From NCBI RefSeq assembly GCF_014201195.1, contig NZ_JACHDS010000001.1:1054001-1118000 (forward strand): 64,000 bases of DNA, read 5' to 3'. Numbering within the stretch: position 1 is the stretch's first letter; every line of letters starts with the position of its first letter. Below the pieces are notes generated by a model. That model saw nothing but the letters and a program-made list of their open reading frames with translations. It was not told the DNA's origin and made no database searches. This document shows, in pieces, positions 10,033-18,303 of this stretch. Source of the stretch: Nocardiopsis mwathae (GTDB lineage Bacteria > Actinomycetota > Actinomycetes > Streptosporangiales > Streptosporangiaceae). A program made the position numbers and the translations under genes.

Positions 10033-11508
10033 TCAGCGTACCGGCGTCGCGCTGGCCGCGCCGAGGAGCTCGGCGGCGCTCCTTCCGTTCACCCGCGCCG
10101 CACCATAGGTGCTGATGTGCGCCTGGCACCGCGGCCGCCAGGCCGGGAGCCCCATCTCCACGACGACGGTGTCCGGCCGGGCACGGCAGACCTCCTCCAG
10201 CAGGCGGCGTGCGGCCGCGTGCCGGTGGGCGTCGCGCACCACGACGACCAGGTCCCGGTCGGCCGCGCGGTCCAGCACGGCGGAGGGGGCCGCGGTCGCG
10301 GGGTCCACCCGCTCGGTCCCGGGGAACCACGGGGACAGCCCCCAGGGGACCTCGCCCACGGCGATTCCGGGGGGAGCGTCCAGCTCCACGACCACCGGGT
10401 CGTGCAGCGGCGGGAGGATGCCGTCGACCCGCAGTGCGCGGCGGGCGCCGTCCAACCCCACGCCGGCGTCGGAGCCGACCTCCGCGGGCGGCCGCTCCGC
10501 CGAGGCGGCCCGGTCCCCGGTCCAGCGCCGCAGCTCCAGGGTTCGCGCGGCGGCCTCCTCCAGCCGGTCCGAGGCCAGTCGGCCCTCGCGGACCGCGCCC
10601 ACGATGGCCGCGCGGACGGCGGCCACCTGATCGGCGTAGACGAACCTGCCCAGGCACAGCAGGTCGCACCCGGCGGCGAGGGCCCGCACCGCCGCCTCGG
10701 GGATGCCGATCCCGGCGCTCACCCCCTCCATCTCCAATGCGTCGCTGACGACCACGCCGTCGAAACCGAGCTCGCCGCGGAGCAGGTCGGTGACGACGCG
10801 GGGCGCCAGGGTCGCCGGCTCGGGGGTGCCGAACCCCGGAAGGGAGATGTGTGCGGTGAGCACGGACCGCGTACCGGCCTCGATCGCCGCGCGGAACGGC
10901 ACCAGTTCGCGCCGGGCCAGCAGCTCCGGGTCGGCGTCGACGACCGGCAGTTCGATGTGGGAGTCGGTGCGGGTGGCGCCGTGACCGGGGAAGTGCTTGG
11001 CGCAGGCGGCGACCCCGCTGTCCTGCAGCCCGCTGACGGCCGCGGCGGCGTGGCGCGCGACCAGGTCGGCGTCGGCGCCGAACGAGCGGGTGCCGATGGT
11101 GGGGTTGTCGGCCGCGGTGTTGACGTCGACCGCCGGGGCGAGGTCCAGGGTGAAGCCCAGCGCGCGCAGCTCCGCGCCGAGGGTGCGGTGGACGGCGCGG
11201 GTCAGGCCGGTGTCGTCGATCGCGCCGAGGGCGGCGTTGCCGGGGTAGTCGCTGCCCGCGCTCTGGCCGATGCGGGTGACGTCGCCGCCCTCCTCGTCGA
11301 GGGAGACCAGTGGGGAGTCGGCGGCCGCGGCCAGCTCGCGGTTGAGCGCGGCGACCTGCTCGGCCCCGTCGATGTTGTTGTGGAAGAGGCAGACTCCGGC
11401 GATCCCGTCGGCCAGGCCGTCGAGGATCCAGCGCGGTGCGCGGTGGGACTCGAACGGCACCAACAGGGTGGCGTTGGCGAGGCGGTCCAGGGTCGGATCG
11501 GCGGGCAT
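10033..11508 (-). CDS. Glycoside hydrolase family 3 β-N-acetylhexosaminidase (DasD/NagZ-like)
   Basis: About 491 residues without a signal peptide, hence cytosolic. The GH3 catalytic (β/α)8 domain shows KHFPGHGATRTDSH, the signature of N-acetylglucosaminidases in which a His/Asp pair is the acid/base, and VSDALEM, whose Asp is the nucleophile. ATG 11508 is used because ACGGAG lies 5 nt upstream; ATG 11523 is an alternative. It follows the sugar importer genes and matches the position of dasD in Streptomyces dasABCD, so it probably splits imported chitobiose or related disaccharides to GlcNAc. NagZ-type wall recycling is the other option. Confidence 0.85.
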   Translation of the reverse strand: MPADPTLDRLANATLLVPFESHRAPRWILDGLADGIAGVCLFHNNIDGAEQVAALNRELAAAADSPLVSLDEEGGDVTRIGQSAGSDYPGNAALGAIDDTGLTRAVHRTLGAELRALGFTLDLAPAVDVNTAADNPTIGTRSFGADADLVARHAAAAVSGLQDSGVAACAKHFPGHGATRTDSHIELPVVDADPELLARRELVPFRAAIEAGTRSVLTAHISLPGFGTPEPATLAPRVVTDLLRGELGFDGVVVSDALEMEGVSAGIGIPEAAVRALAAGCDLLCLGRFVYADQVAAVRAAIVGAVREGRLASDRLEEAAARTLELRRWTGDRAASAERPPAEVGSDAGVGLDGARRALRVDGILPPLHDPVVVELDAPPGIAVGEVPWGLSPWFPGTERVDPATAAPSAVLDRAADRDLVVVVRDAHRHAAARRLLEEVCRARPDTVVVEMGLPAWRPRCQAHISTYGAARVNGRSAAELLGAASATPVR

Positions 11509-11592
11509 CACGGCTCCGTTCATCGGTGCGCGGCTTGCGGCGCGGGGTGGCGACAGGGTCGGGGCAGGGACGGTGTCGGGGCTGGGGCGTGC

Positions 11593-12468
11593 TCAGCCCT
11601 TGACCGCGCCCATGGTGAGGCCGGACACCATGCGGCGCTGGACGAAGAGGAAGAACACCATCACCGGAATGGTGAGGAGGGTGGAGGCGGCCATGATCGA
11701 TCCCCACTCGACCGTGACACGGCCGAAGTAGTACTTCAGGGAGATCGGGAGAGTGAACGACCCGGTGTTGCTCTGCAGGAAGGTGAAGGCCACCACGAAC
11801 TCGTTCCATGCCGTGATGAACGCGAAGATGCTGGTCGCCACCAGACCGGGGGCCACGAGCGGCATCAGGATGCGCCAGAACACGGTCCAGCCGGTCGCGC
11901 CGTCGATCGCCGCGGCCTCCTCCAGCTCCTTGGGCACGGCCGCGACGAAGCTGCGCATCATCAGGATGGTGATGGGCAGCGCGACGGTGGTGTAGACGAC
12001 GAGCACCCCCAGCAGACTGCCGGTCAGCGGCAGAGAGGTGGCCACGCCCAGGTGGTGGAAGTTGACGAAGATCGAGATGATCAGCGCCTCGACCGGGACC
12101 ATCTGGATGACCAGCAGCAGGATGATGAAGGCGGTGCGCAGCCGGAACCGGAACCGCGCCACGGCCACGGCCGCCAGCAGCGCGAAGACCGCCGCGACGG
12201 CCACCGAGCCGAGCGTCACCAGCAGGCTGTTGCCGAGGAACATCCAGAACGTGGTGTCGGGGATGAGCACCCCGGACAGGACGCGCTCGTAGTGCTGCAG
12301 GGTCAGCTCGCGCGGGAACAGCGTGGGTTCGCGGGTGAAGATCTCCGAGTTGGGTTTGAGCGCGGTGGTCAGCACCCAGTAGACGGGGAACAGGGCGAAT
12401 AGGATGACGGCGGCGGCCAGCAGGTAGTCGCCGATCCGCCCGGCCCTCTTCATGACGCGGTGTCTCAT
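11593..12468 (-). CDS. Carbohydrate ABC importer permease (DasC/MalG-like)
   Basis: 291 residues with six predicted membrane helices. The cytoplasmic EAA loop (EEAAAIDGATGWTVFWRILMP) contacts the ATPase. ATG 12468 overlaps the TGA of the upstream permease (ATGA), with GGGGGAG just before it. It pairs with the next gene as the second subunit of a CUT1-type sugar importer. No ATPase gene is nearby; Streptomyces sugar importers of this type share the remote MsiK ATPase, and the same is inferred here. The likely substrate is chitobiose or GlcNAc oligomers, judged from the GH3 neighbour. Confidence 0.88.
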   Translation of the reverse strand: MRHRVMKRAGRIGDYLLAAAVILFALFPVYWVLTTALKPNSEIFTREPTLFPRELTLQHYERVLSGVLIPDTTFWMFLGNSLLVTLGSVAVAAVFALLAAVAVARFRFRLRTAFIILLLVIQMVPVEALIISIFVNFHHLGVATSLPLTGSLLGVLVVYTTVALPITILMMRSFVAAVPKELEEAAAIDGATGWTVFWRILMPLVAPGLVATSIFAFITAWNEFVVAFTFLQSNTGSFTLPISLKYYFGRVTVEWGSIMAASTLLTIPVMVFFLFVQRRMVSGLTMGAVKG

Positions 12469-13451
12469 CTGATCTCCCCCTGCCGGATCATGACGCGCAG
12501 GTAGTAGGCGGTGATGGCGAGTACGAGGACGGTCATCACCACGGCGATCGCGGACCCCAGGCCGTAGTTGGGCGGTGTCGAGTAGAAACCGAGTTGGTAG
12601 GAGTAGTACGGCAGGAGGAAGACGTCGCGGTTGCTGAACCCTCCGGCGAGGATGTTGAGCTGGGTGAAGATCCGGAAGTCCCAGATGATCTGCAGGATGA
12701 GCAGGAGCGCGAACAGCGGGCGCAGCATCGGGAAGGTGACGTTCCAGAACGACCGCCAGGCGCCGGCGCCGTCGACCCGGGCGGCCTCGTACAGCTCGCC
12801 GGGGATGCTCTTCAGCCCGGCCAGCACGCTCACGGCGACGAACGGGAACGACTGCCACACCACGGTCAGGATCAGCACGGAGAACAGCGGTCCGGGGGAG
12901 TTGAACCAGTTGAAGTTCTCCCAGCCGGATCCGACGAGCCAGTCGGGGAGTTTGGCCAGGGTGGCGTTGACCAGGCCGTAGCGGGCGTCGAACAGCCACC
13001 GGTGCACGATGGCCGCGCTGATCACCGGGGTGGCCCACGCCAGCATCAGCGCGGTCCCCACGGTGGCCGACAGCCACTTGGGCAGCCGGTTCATCAGAAT
13101 GCCGACGAGTGTGCCCAGCACCATCGTGATGGCCACCATCAGCAGGCACACGACGATGGTGTTCCGGAAGATCATCCAGAACCGCTCGTCGTTGAGGATG
13201 GCGATGTAGTGGGCGAAGTCGTTCCACTCCGCGGGTTCGCCGCGGAGCTGGCGCAGCCCGTAGGTGGTCAGCGACATCCAGACCATCTGGACGATCGGCC
13301 ACAGCAGGACGACGGCGAGCAGGCTCAGCGCGGGCAGGATCAGGAAGTAGGGGATGAGGGCGGTGCGGCCGTGCCGCCGGTGCCGCCGGGGTGGATGCCG
13401 CCCGTCGGGGGCGTCGACCTCGGGCCCGGTGAGGTCAGGCGTTCGTGTCAT
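12465..13451 (-). CDS. Carbohydrate ABC importer permease (DasB/MalF-like)
   Basis: 328 residues with a basic N-terminal tail rich in Arg/His, six membrane segments, and the EAA loop YEAARVDGAGAWRSFWNVTFP. It is the first permease of the CUT1 importer and is translationally coupled to the second by a 4-nt overlap. A 131-nt gap containing a hairpin separates it from the binding-protein gene, which would lower permease expression relative to the binding protein. The ribosome-binding site before ATG 13451 is weak. Confidence 0.88.
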   Translation of the reverse strand: MTRTPDLTGPEVDAPDGRHPPRRHRRHGRTALIPYFLILPALSLLAVVLLWPIVQMVWMSLTTYGLRQLRGEPAEWNDFAHYIAILNDERFWMIFRNTIVVCLLMVAITMVLGTLVGILMNRLPKWLSATVGTALMLAWATPVISAAIVHRWLFDARYGLVNATLAKLPDWLVGSGWENFNWFNSPGPLFSVLILTVVWQSFPFVAVSVLAGLKSIPGELYEAARVDGAGAWRSFWNVTFPMLRPLFALLLILQIIWDFRIFTQLNILAGGFSNRDVFLLPYYSYQLGFYSTPPNYGLGSAIAVVMTVLVLAITAYYLRVMIRQGEIR

Positions 13452-13523
13452 GGTGGCGCTCTTCTGCTCGTCTTCATGGCGGGCGGCCGCCGGTCGCGCC
13501 GGTGGTCGGCGGATCGGCGGCCG

Positions 13524-13552
13524 CCCGCCGCGCGGTCACCTCACGCGGCGGG
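13524..13552 (-). terminator. Intercistronic hairpin between binding protein and permease
   Basis: A 9-bp stem (CCCGCCGCG / CGCGGCGGG) with an 11-nt loop lies just past the stop of the solute-binding gene. Partial termination here would give the usual excess of binding protein over permeases. Confidence 0.45.
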
Positions 13553-13582
13553 GCGCTCGTGGGGGCGCCGCGTGCGGTCGGT

Positions 13583-14857
13583 TCAGTCCTCGGACCGGTT
13601 GAGCGCGTCGGTGAGTTCTCCGTTGAGCTCGGGCAGGACCTCGGCGGCGTCCTCACCGTCCGCGAGCCTGCGGACGGCGTTCTGGACGGTGGCCAGCTCC
13701 CACTGGACGTGTCCCCAGTTGGCGGTGTCCGGGAAGAGCCGCAGGTCTCCGGTGGCCTGCTCCGCGGCCCCGGCCAGGATCGGGTCGTCGGCGAAGGTGT
13801 CGCTCTCCAGCAGGTCGCCGTAGGCGGGGAACATCGTGGAGACCTCGTTGTAGGCCAGCGAGTTCTCCTTGCTGTTGATCACCTTGATGTAGTCGAAGGC
13901 CACGTCGGGGACCTCGGTGGTGCCCCACACGGCGAGGTCGGCGCCGCCGCCGAAGGCCGGGGCGATGCCGTCCTTGCCGGGGATGGGGGCGGTGGCCCAG
14001 TGCTCGGAGCCGGTGTCGCCGATCTCCTCCAGCTGCTGCTTGGCCCAGGGGCCGTCGATGAACATGCCGAGCTTGCCGTTGGCGAAGTCGGCGTGCGCGC
14101 AGTCCACCTCGTTCAGCCCGATGCAGGCCTCGGGCGAGATCCCGTCCTTGGTCAGGTCGGCGTAGAACTCCAGCGCCTCCCTGGTCTCCTTGGACTCCAG
14201 CTGCCCGGTCCAGGTGTCGCCGTCCTTGGTCGCGAAGTCACCGCCGGCGCTCCACACGAAGCTGGCGACGCCGTTGACGAAGTCGGTGGGGGCGGCGAAG
14301 CCGACGGCGTCCTTCTCCTCCTCGATGGCCTGGGCGGTGGTGCGCAGCTCGGCCCAGGTCGTCGGGGGCTCCTTGCCGATGTCCTCCAGCCAGTCGGACC
14401 GGTACCACAGGGCGCGCACGCCGCTGTACCACGGGACGCTGTACTGGGCGTCGTCGAAGGTGCCGTTGGCGTAGGCGCCCTCCAGGAAGTCGCCGCGGTT
14501 CTCCCAGTCCTCGGCGTAGGAGGAGACGTCGTAGAGGGCCCCGGCCTCGGCCCAGGTCCGCACCTGGTCGTTGCCGATCTCCACGACGTCCGGGCCGTCG
14601 CTGACCATGGCGGTCTGGAAGCGCTGGGCGAACTCGTCCCAGGGGATCCACTGGATCTCGACCTCGGTGTCCGGGTGCTCCTCCTGGAACTCCGCGGTCA
14701 CCGCGTCCATGAACTCGTTCTGCGCCTCGCTGGCGTCGCCCATCCGCCAGATCTCGATCTTGTCGGCGGAGTCGGCGCCGTCCTCTCCTCCGCCTCCGCA
14801 GGCCGTCGTGAGCAATAGAGCGGCCGATGCGGCGGCCGCCATCTTCGGGAACCTCAC
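13583..14857 (-). CDS. Carbohydrate ABC importer solute-binding lipoprotein (DasA-like)
   Basis: 424 residues from GTG 14857, which has AAGGGAG 7 nt upstream; ATG 14842 is inside the signal peptide. A short lipoprotein signal ends LTTACGGGG, with Cys as the lipidated residue. The fold is family 1 extracellular binding protein, with WYRSDWLEDIG and PTTWAEL typical of sugar binders. It should capture the sugar outside the membrane for the two permeases. The permease pair and GH3 enzyme make a chitobiose/GlcNAc specificity (DasA) the best guess, though the ligand is not proven by sequence. Confidence 0.87.
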   Translation of the reverse strand: MRFPKMAAAASAALLLTTACGGGGEDGADSADKIEIWRMGDASEAQNEFMDAVTAEFQEEHPDTEVEIQWIPWDEFAQRFQTAMVSDGPDVVEIGNDQVRTWAEAGALYDVSSYAEDWENRGDFLEGAYANGTFDDAQYSVPWYSGVRALWYRSDWLEDIGKEPPTTWAELRTTAQAIEEEKDAVGFAAPTDFVNGVASFVWSAGGDFATKDGDTWTGQLESKETREALEFYADLTKDGISPEACIGLNEVDCAHADFANGKLGMFIDGPWAKQQLEEIGDTGSEHWATAPIPGKDGIAPAFGGGADLAVWGTTEVPDVAFDYIKVINSKENSLAYNEVSTMFPAYGDLLESDTFADDPILAGAAEQATGDLRLFPDTANWGHVQWELATVQNAVRRLADGEDAAEVLPELNGELTDALNRSED

Positions 14858-15061
14858 CTGAATTCTCCCTTCGCGCGTCGCCGCGCGGACGACGTGTTGC
14901 GTCGGACGAGATGCCCCTGGTACATCTCGGGGCCGCTGCGAACGCGTGACGCGGGCTTCGTCATTCGTGCGGGGTGTGCTGAGATAGCACGTACACCGGT
15001 CCACCTGGTCCGACCACTGCGGCGGCGCCGGTGCGATGGCCGGTGCGGACGTGCTGCTTGC

Positions 15062-15105
15062 GGGTTGGCCGTTAAACTAACAAGAAAGTTTCCTAATAAA
15101 TAGGG
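15062..15105. promoter_or_regulatory. AT-rich control region with candidate ROK operator
   Basis: A sharply AT-rich block in the divergent gap between the importer operon and the ROK gene carries an imperfect dyad: AAACT and AGTTT flanking AACAAGAA, extended on the right by TTTCCTAA. ROK repressors bind AT-rich TTAG/CTAA-type dyads, so this is the likeliest operator controlling both directions. Confidence 0.45.
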
Positions 15106-15122
15106 ATAGGGGTATCACGGTT

Positions 15123-16382
15123 ATGTCTCGACGCCCAGGGACCCCGCGGCTGCTACGGCAACTCAACGACCGCGCCGCCCTGGAGCTGCTGCTGGCCTCG
15201 GGGCCGATGACGCGGACCCAGCTCGGGCGTGAGACCGGACTGTCCAAGGTGACCGCCTCCCAGCTGCTCGCCCGGCTGGAGGAGCGCGAACTGGTCCACG
15301 TCGTGGGCAGCCAGGCCGGCGGGCGCGGCCCCAACGCCGCGCTGTACGCCGTGGTCCCCTCCAGCGCCTACGTGGCCGCCCTGGACGTGAGCGCCACCGG
15401 GGTCAGCGCCGCCGTCGCCGACATCACCGGCCAGATCGTCGGGGAGATCGACATCGACCCGACGGACGCGCCCGACCCCGTCGAACTCGTGCACACCACC
15501 GTCCTGAAGCTGCTGGAGGGCGCCGAGGTCCCGCAGGACCGGCTCAGCGCCTGCGTCATCGGCACCCCGGGTGTGGTGGACCCCCGCAGCGGCGACGTCC
15601 GCTTCTCGTTCGACCTGCACGCCTGGCACGAGGGCGTGCTGGCGGCGCTCAGAGCCGACCTGCGCAGCGCGGTGACGATACAGAACGACGTCAACCTCGC
15701 CGCCCTGGCCGAGCACGCCGAGGGGGCGGCCGAGGACGCGTCCGACTTCGTGCTCATGTGGCTCGGCAGCGGCGGAGGTGTGGGCATGGCGATCGTGCTG
15801 GACGACCGGATCCACACCGGCCACTCCGGCGGCGCGGGGGAGATCGGCTACCTTCCGGTCCCCGGGGCGCCCCTGCCCGACGACGTCGGCCTGCCCGGCG
15901 GCTACCAGTCGCTGCGTACCGCCTACGGCAGGCCCTCGCTCGCGCACGGCTTCCAGGCCCTGGTGGGCGCGCAGGCGATCATCGAGCTCGCCGCCGAGCA
16001 CGGCTTCGCCGACAGACCGGCGGACGGCCCCGGCCCGGGGGACGCAGCCGATGTCACGGCGGCGCTGAGCGCCGCACGCGAGGCCGGGTCGGCGGGGGAG
16101 GCCTTCCTCGACGAGTTCGCCGAGCGCATCGCCCGGGGCGTGGCGTCGGTGTGCGTGGTCCTCGACCCGGGACTCGTGGTGCTGGGCGGTGAGATGGCCC
16201 AGGCCGCCGGGCGCGACCTCGCGCGCCGCGTCGCCGAGGCCGCGGGGCGGATCGGCCCCAACGCCCCCGAGGTCGCACTCGGCCGCGTCGACGGCCCCGT
16301 CCTCCGCGGCGCCCTCCTCTCCGCCCTCCAGCAGGCCCGCGAGGAGGTCTTCTCCTCCACCCTCGCCCCACCGCGCGCATAG
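15123..16382 (+). CDS. ROK-family transcriptional repressor
   Basis: 419 residues. An N-terminal winged HTH (LLASGPMTRTQLGRETGLSKVTASQLL) is followed by a two-lobe ROK sugar-kinase-like domain with the HTGHSGGAGEIGYL segment. The usual ROK zinc motif (C-x-C-G-x2-G-C) is absent: no cysteines follow this segment, so the structural zinc is missing. It is divergent from the sugar importer and very likely its local repressor. In Streptomyces the equivalent das operon is controlled by the GntR protein DasR, so the regulator type differs here. It could alternatively act globally like Rok7B7. Confidence 0.87.
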   Translation: MSRRPGTPRLLRQLNDRAALELLLASGPMTRTQLGRETGLSKVTASQLLARLEERELVHVVGSQAGGRGPNAALYAVVPSSAYVAALDVSATGVSAAVADITGQIVGEIDIDPTDAPDPVELVHTTVLKLLEGAEVPQDRLSACVIGTPGVVDPRSGDVRFSFDLHAWHEGVLAALRADLRSAVTIQNDVNLAALAEHAEGAAEDASDFVLMWLGSGGGVGMAIVLDDRIHTGHSGGAGEIGYLPVPGAPLPDDVGLPGGYQSLRTAYGRPSLAHGFQALVGAQAIIELAAEHGFADRPADGPGPGDAADVTAALSAAREAGSAGEAFLDEFAERIARGVASVCVVLDPGLVVLGGEMAQAAGRDLARRVAEAAGRIGPNAPEVALGRVDGPVLRGALLSALQQAREEVFSSTLAPPRA

Positions 16383-16423
16383 AGCACCGCGCCGGAACGG
16401 GGAGGCCCGCCGCCGTGGTCGGC

Positions 16424-16915
16424 TCAGGAGCCGCCCAGCGGGCGGAGCATGGCGATGCGGGGCGCCGCCCGGATCCCGGCCTCGGCCCGCCACTGCGCGG
16501 CCAGTTGCGGCCCCCAGTCCCGCGGGGCGAGCTCGGTGAATCCGCGCTCGGCGTACCAGGGGCCGTTCCACGGCAGGTCCCGGAAGGTCGTGAGCGTCAT
16601 GGCGGAGCGCCCCGCCCCCCGGGCATGGGCGCAGGCCGCCTCCAGCAGTGCGGAGCCGACGCCCCGCCGCCCGTGGTCGGGGTGGACCGCGAGCTGTTCC
16701 AGATGGGCGGCCCCGTCCAGGGTGGTCAGGGCCGCCAGTCCGCACACCGGGGTCCCGGCGACGAGCACGGTCTCGACGTGGGCCAGCATCTCGCGCGGGT
16801 CGTCCTCCGGGAGGTCGAGCCCGGCCTCGGCGAACATGGTGTCGGCGGCCCGGCTGGCCGCGACCGCACCGGGGATGTCGGCGGGGTGCAGGAGCCGAAT
16901 CGAGGCGGAGGGCAT
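16424..16915 (-). CDS. GNAT-family N-acetyltransferase
   Basis: 163 residues from ATG 16915, with GAAAGG 8 nt upstream. The acetyl-CoA motif A appears as LEQLAVHPDHGRRGVGSALL, and motif B as WYAERGFTEL. The substrate is unknown. It converges on the ROK gene with a 41-nt gap and is followed by no related gene. GNAT proteins of this size modify small molecules or protein N-termini. The family is certain; the role is not. Confidence 0.85.
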   Translation of the reverse strand: MPSASIRLLHPADIPGAVAASRAADTMFAEAGLDLPEDDPREMLAHVETVLVAGTPVCGLAALTTLDGAAHLEQLAVHPDHGRRGVGSALLEAACAHARGAGRSAMTLTTFRDLPWNGPWYAERGFTELAPRDWGPQLAAQWRAEAGIRAAPRIAMLRPLGGS

Positions 16916-17037
16916 GCGGCGGGCCTTTCGTCGGCGGGGCGGGACTGCGGGCCATGATGGTGCCGGCGGTCGCGGCCGTCCACCGGTTTCCCGGCCCCGG
17001 GAGCAGGGGGGCGGGCGTCCGTTCCGCGGGGCGGGTC

Positions 17038-17748
17038 TCAGTTCCGGACGCCGATGAACAGCCCGCGCCCGGTCGGTGCCCCGGGCAGGTACTCGGCCGG
17101 GCATCCCGCGTCGGCGAGCGCGGACAGGTACTCGTCCTCGGTGAACAGGGTGAGAACGTCGATCTCGGTGAACTCGGTGATGCCGTCGGAGTCCCCGACG
17201 AGGAAGCGGACCTCCATGTGGGTCGCGTCCCCTTTGCGGACGGAGTGGGAGATGCGTGCGATGGTGCGGTCGTCGCCCCTGGCCAGATCACCCGCGACGT
17301 AGCCGTCGATGAACTTCTCCGGGAACCACCACGGCTCGATGACGATGACGCCGCCCGGGACGAGGTGGTCGGCCATGGTCCGGACGGCGGCCCGCATGTC
17401 CTCGACGGTCGGGAGGTAGGCCAACGAGCAGAACATGCAGCAGACCGCGTCGAATCTTCGCCCCAGGTCGAAATCGCGCATGTCCGCCTGGGTCAGGAGC
17501 ACGTCGGGAACGCGGGCCTTGGCGGCCCTGAGCATGTTCTCCTCGATATCCACGCCCTCGACGCGTCGGAAGGCAGCGGAGAATTCGGAGAGGTGTGCAC
17601 CGGTTCCGCAGGCGACGTCGAGAAGGGAATCGGCTTTCGGTGCTCGGGCCTTGATGTGGTCGATGGCCAACCTGGCCTCCGCGCCCCAGTCCTTTCCTCG
17701 GCTCTGGTAGATCTCCTCGTAGACCTGGGTGAGTTGTTCCCCGTACAT
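17038..17748 (-). CDS. SAM-dependent N-methyltransferase of the aminosugar N,N-dimethyltransferase type (TylM1/DesVI-like)
   Basis: 236 residues starting MYGEQL, with GGGGATCC upstream. The class I methyltransferase motif LLDVACGTGAHL is followed by VEGVDIEENML. The segments LVPGGVIVIEPWWFPEKFIDGY and GPTGRGLF, and the N-terminal EIYQSRGKDW, are characteristic of enzymes that dimethylate the 3-amino group of dTDP-aminosugars (TylM1, DesVI). No glycosyltransferase, aminotransferase or polyketide gene lies within the window, so it is an orphan. It may act on another small amine. A promoter and palindrome lie upstream. Alternative starts at 17796 and 17817 are possible. Confidence 0.82.
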   Translation of the reverse strand: MYGEQLTQVYEEIYQSRGKDWGAEARLAIDHIKARAPKADSLLDVACGTGAHLSEFSAAFRRVEGVDIEENMLRAAKARVPDVLLTQADMRDFDLGRRFDAVCCMFCSLAYLPTVEDMRAAVRTMADHLVPGGVIVIEPWWFPEKFIDGYVAGDLARGDDRTIARISHSVRKGDATHMEVRFLVGDSDGITEFTEIDVLTLFTEDEYLSALADAGCPAEYLPGAPTGRGLFIGVRN

Positions 17749-18303
17749 GGATCCCCGTCTTTCGTCCGGTGGAAGTCGATTGCCTTCATTACTCATGAGT
17801 ACGAAGGCGGGGTTCATAGTGCAGCCGGGGTGCGTTCCCGTCAACCGAATAATGGTAGGATGAATACGGTATTCACCATCATCGCGCAACCCTTTATGCG
17901 GTTCTGAGCTGGGGAAACCCGGGAGTGGGCGGTATCCCTCCGACTCGTCGCGTCGCCGCCACCGCGTGTCCGAAAGCGGACATCCCCGGGGGGTGACTTT
18001 TCTCCGATCGGGGCGTCGCGGTGGAGTCGGTGCTTCCGCGGAGTGGGGTGGATCCAGGTCGGTTAGGGGTTGACCGGAAGGCCGGGGGAGATCCGGTTTC
18101 CCGCGGATTGAAAAATCCTCCGAAGCATTCGCGTTCATGGTCGCGAATGGCGTTCGCGCGGCGGCGCAGTGTCATGTTCACACGCTGGGTGATCGGCCGA
18201 TCATGCGGAGATATGAATTCCCGGGCGAGGTCACCGGAAAATTTTTCGGCTGCAGGGTGAAGCCCGCAGATGTCGAAATTCCCACGCTTCCGGCCGGTGC
18301 GCG
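17749..18303. other. 555-bp gap without a convincing gene
   Basis: This stretch holds the methyltransferase promoter and the palindrome TGAATACGGTATTCA at 17861–17875, placed 17 nt upstream of the –35 box like an activator or repressor site. Base composition is less GC-rich than the flanks around 17,780–17,890 and 18,110–18,250. Short open frames exist on both strands (for example 17894–18307 minus and 18021–18260 plus) but none has recognisable motifs or a good ribosome-binding site. Confidence 0.5.
17816..17844 (-). promoter_or_regulatory. σ70-like promoter of the methyltransferase gene
   Basis: On the minus strand TTGACG (17839–17844) and CACTAT (17816–17821) are separated by 17 nt. They lie about 68 nt before the ATG at 17748. 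The TTGAC–17–hexamer geometry matches housekeeping promoters. Confidence 0.5.

Noticed and set aside
9877-12402. 841-codon plus-strand frame over the GH3 and permease genes
   Set aside because: It is the antisense shadow of well-supported minus-strand genes and has no domain motifs.
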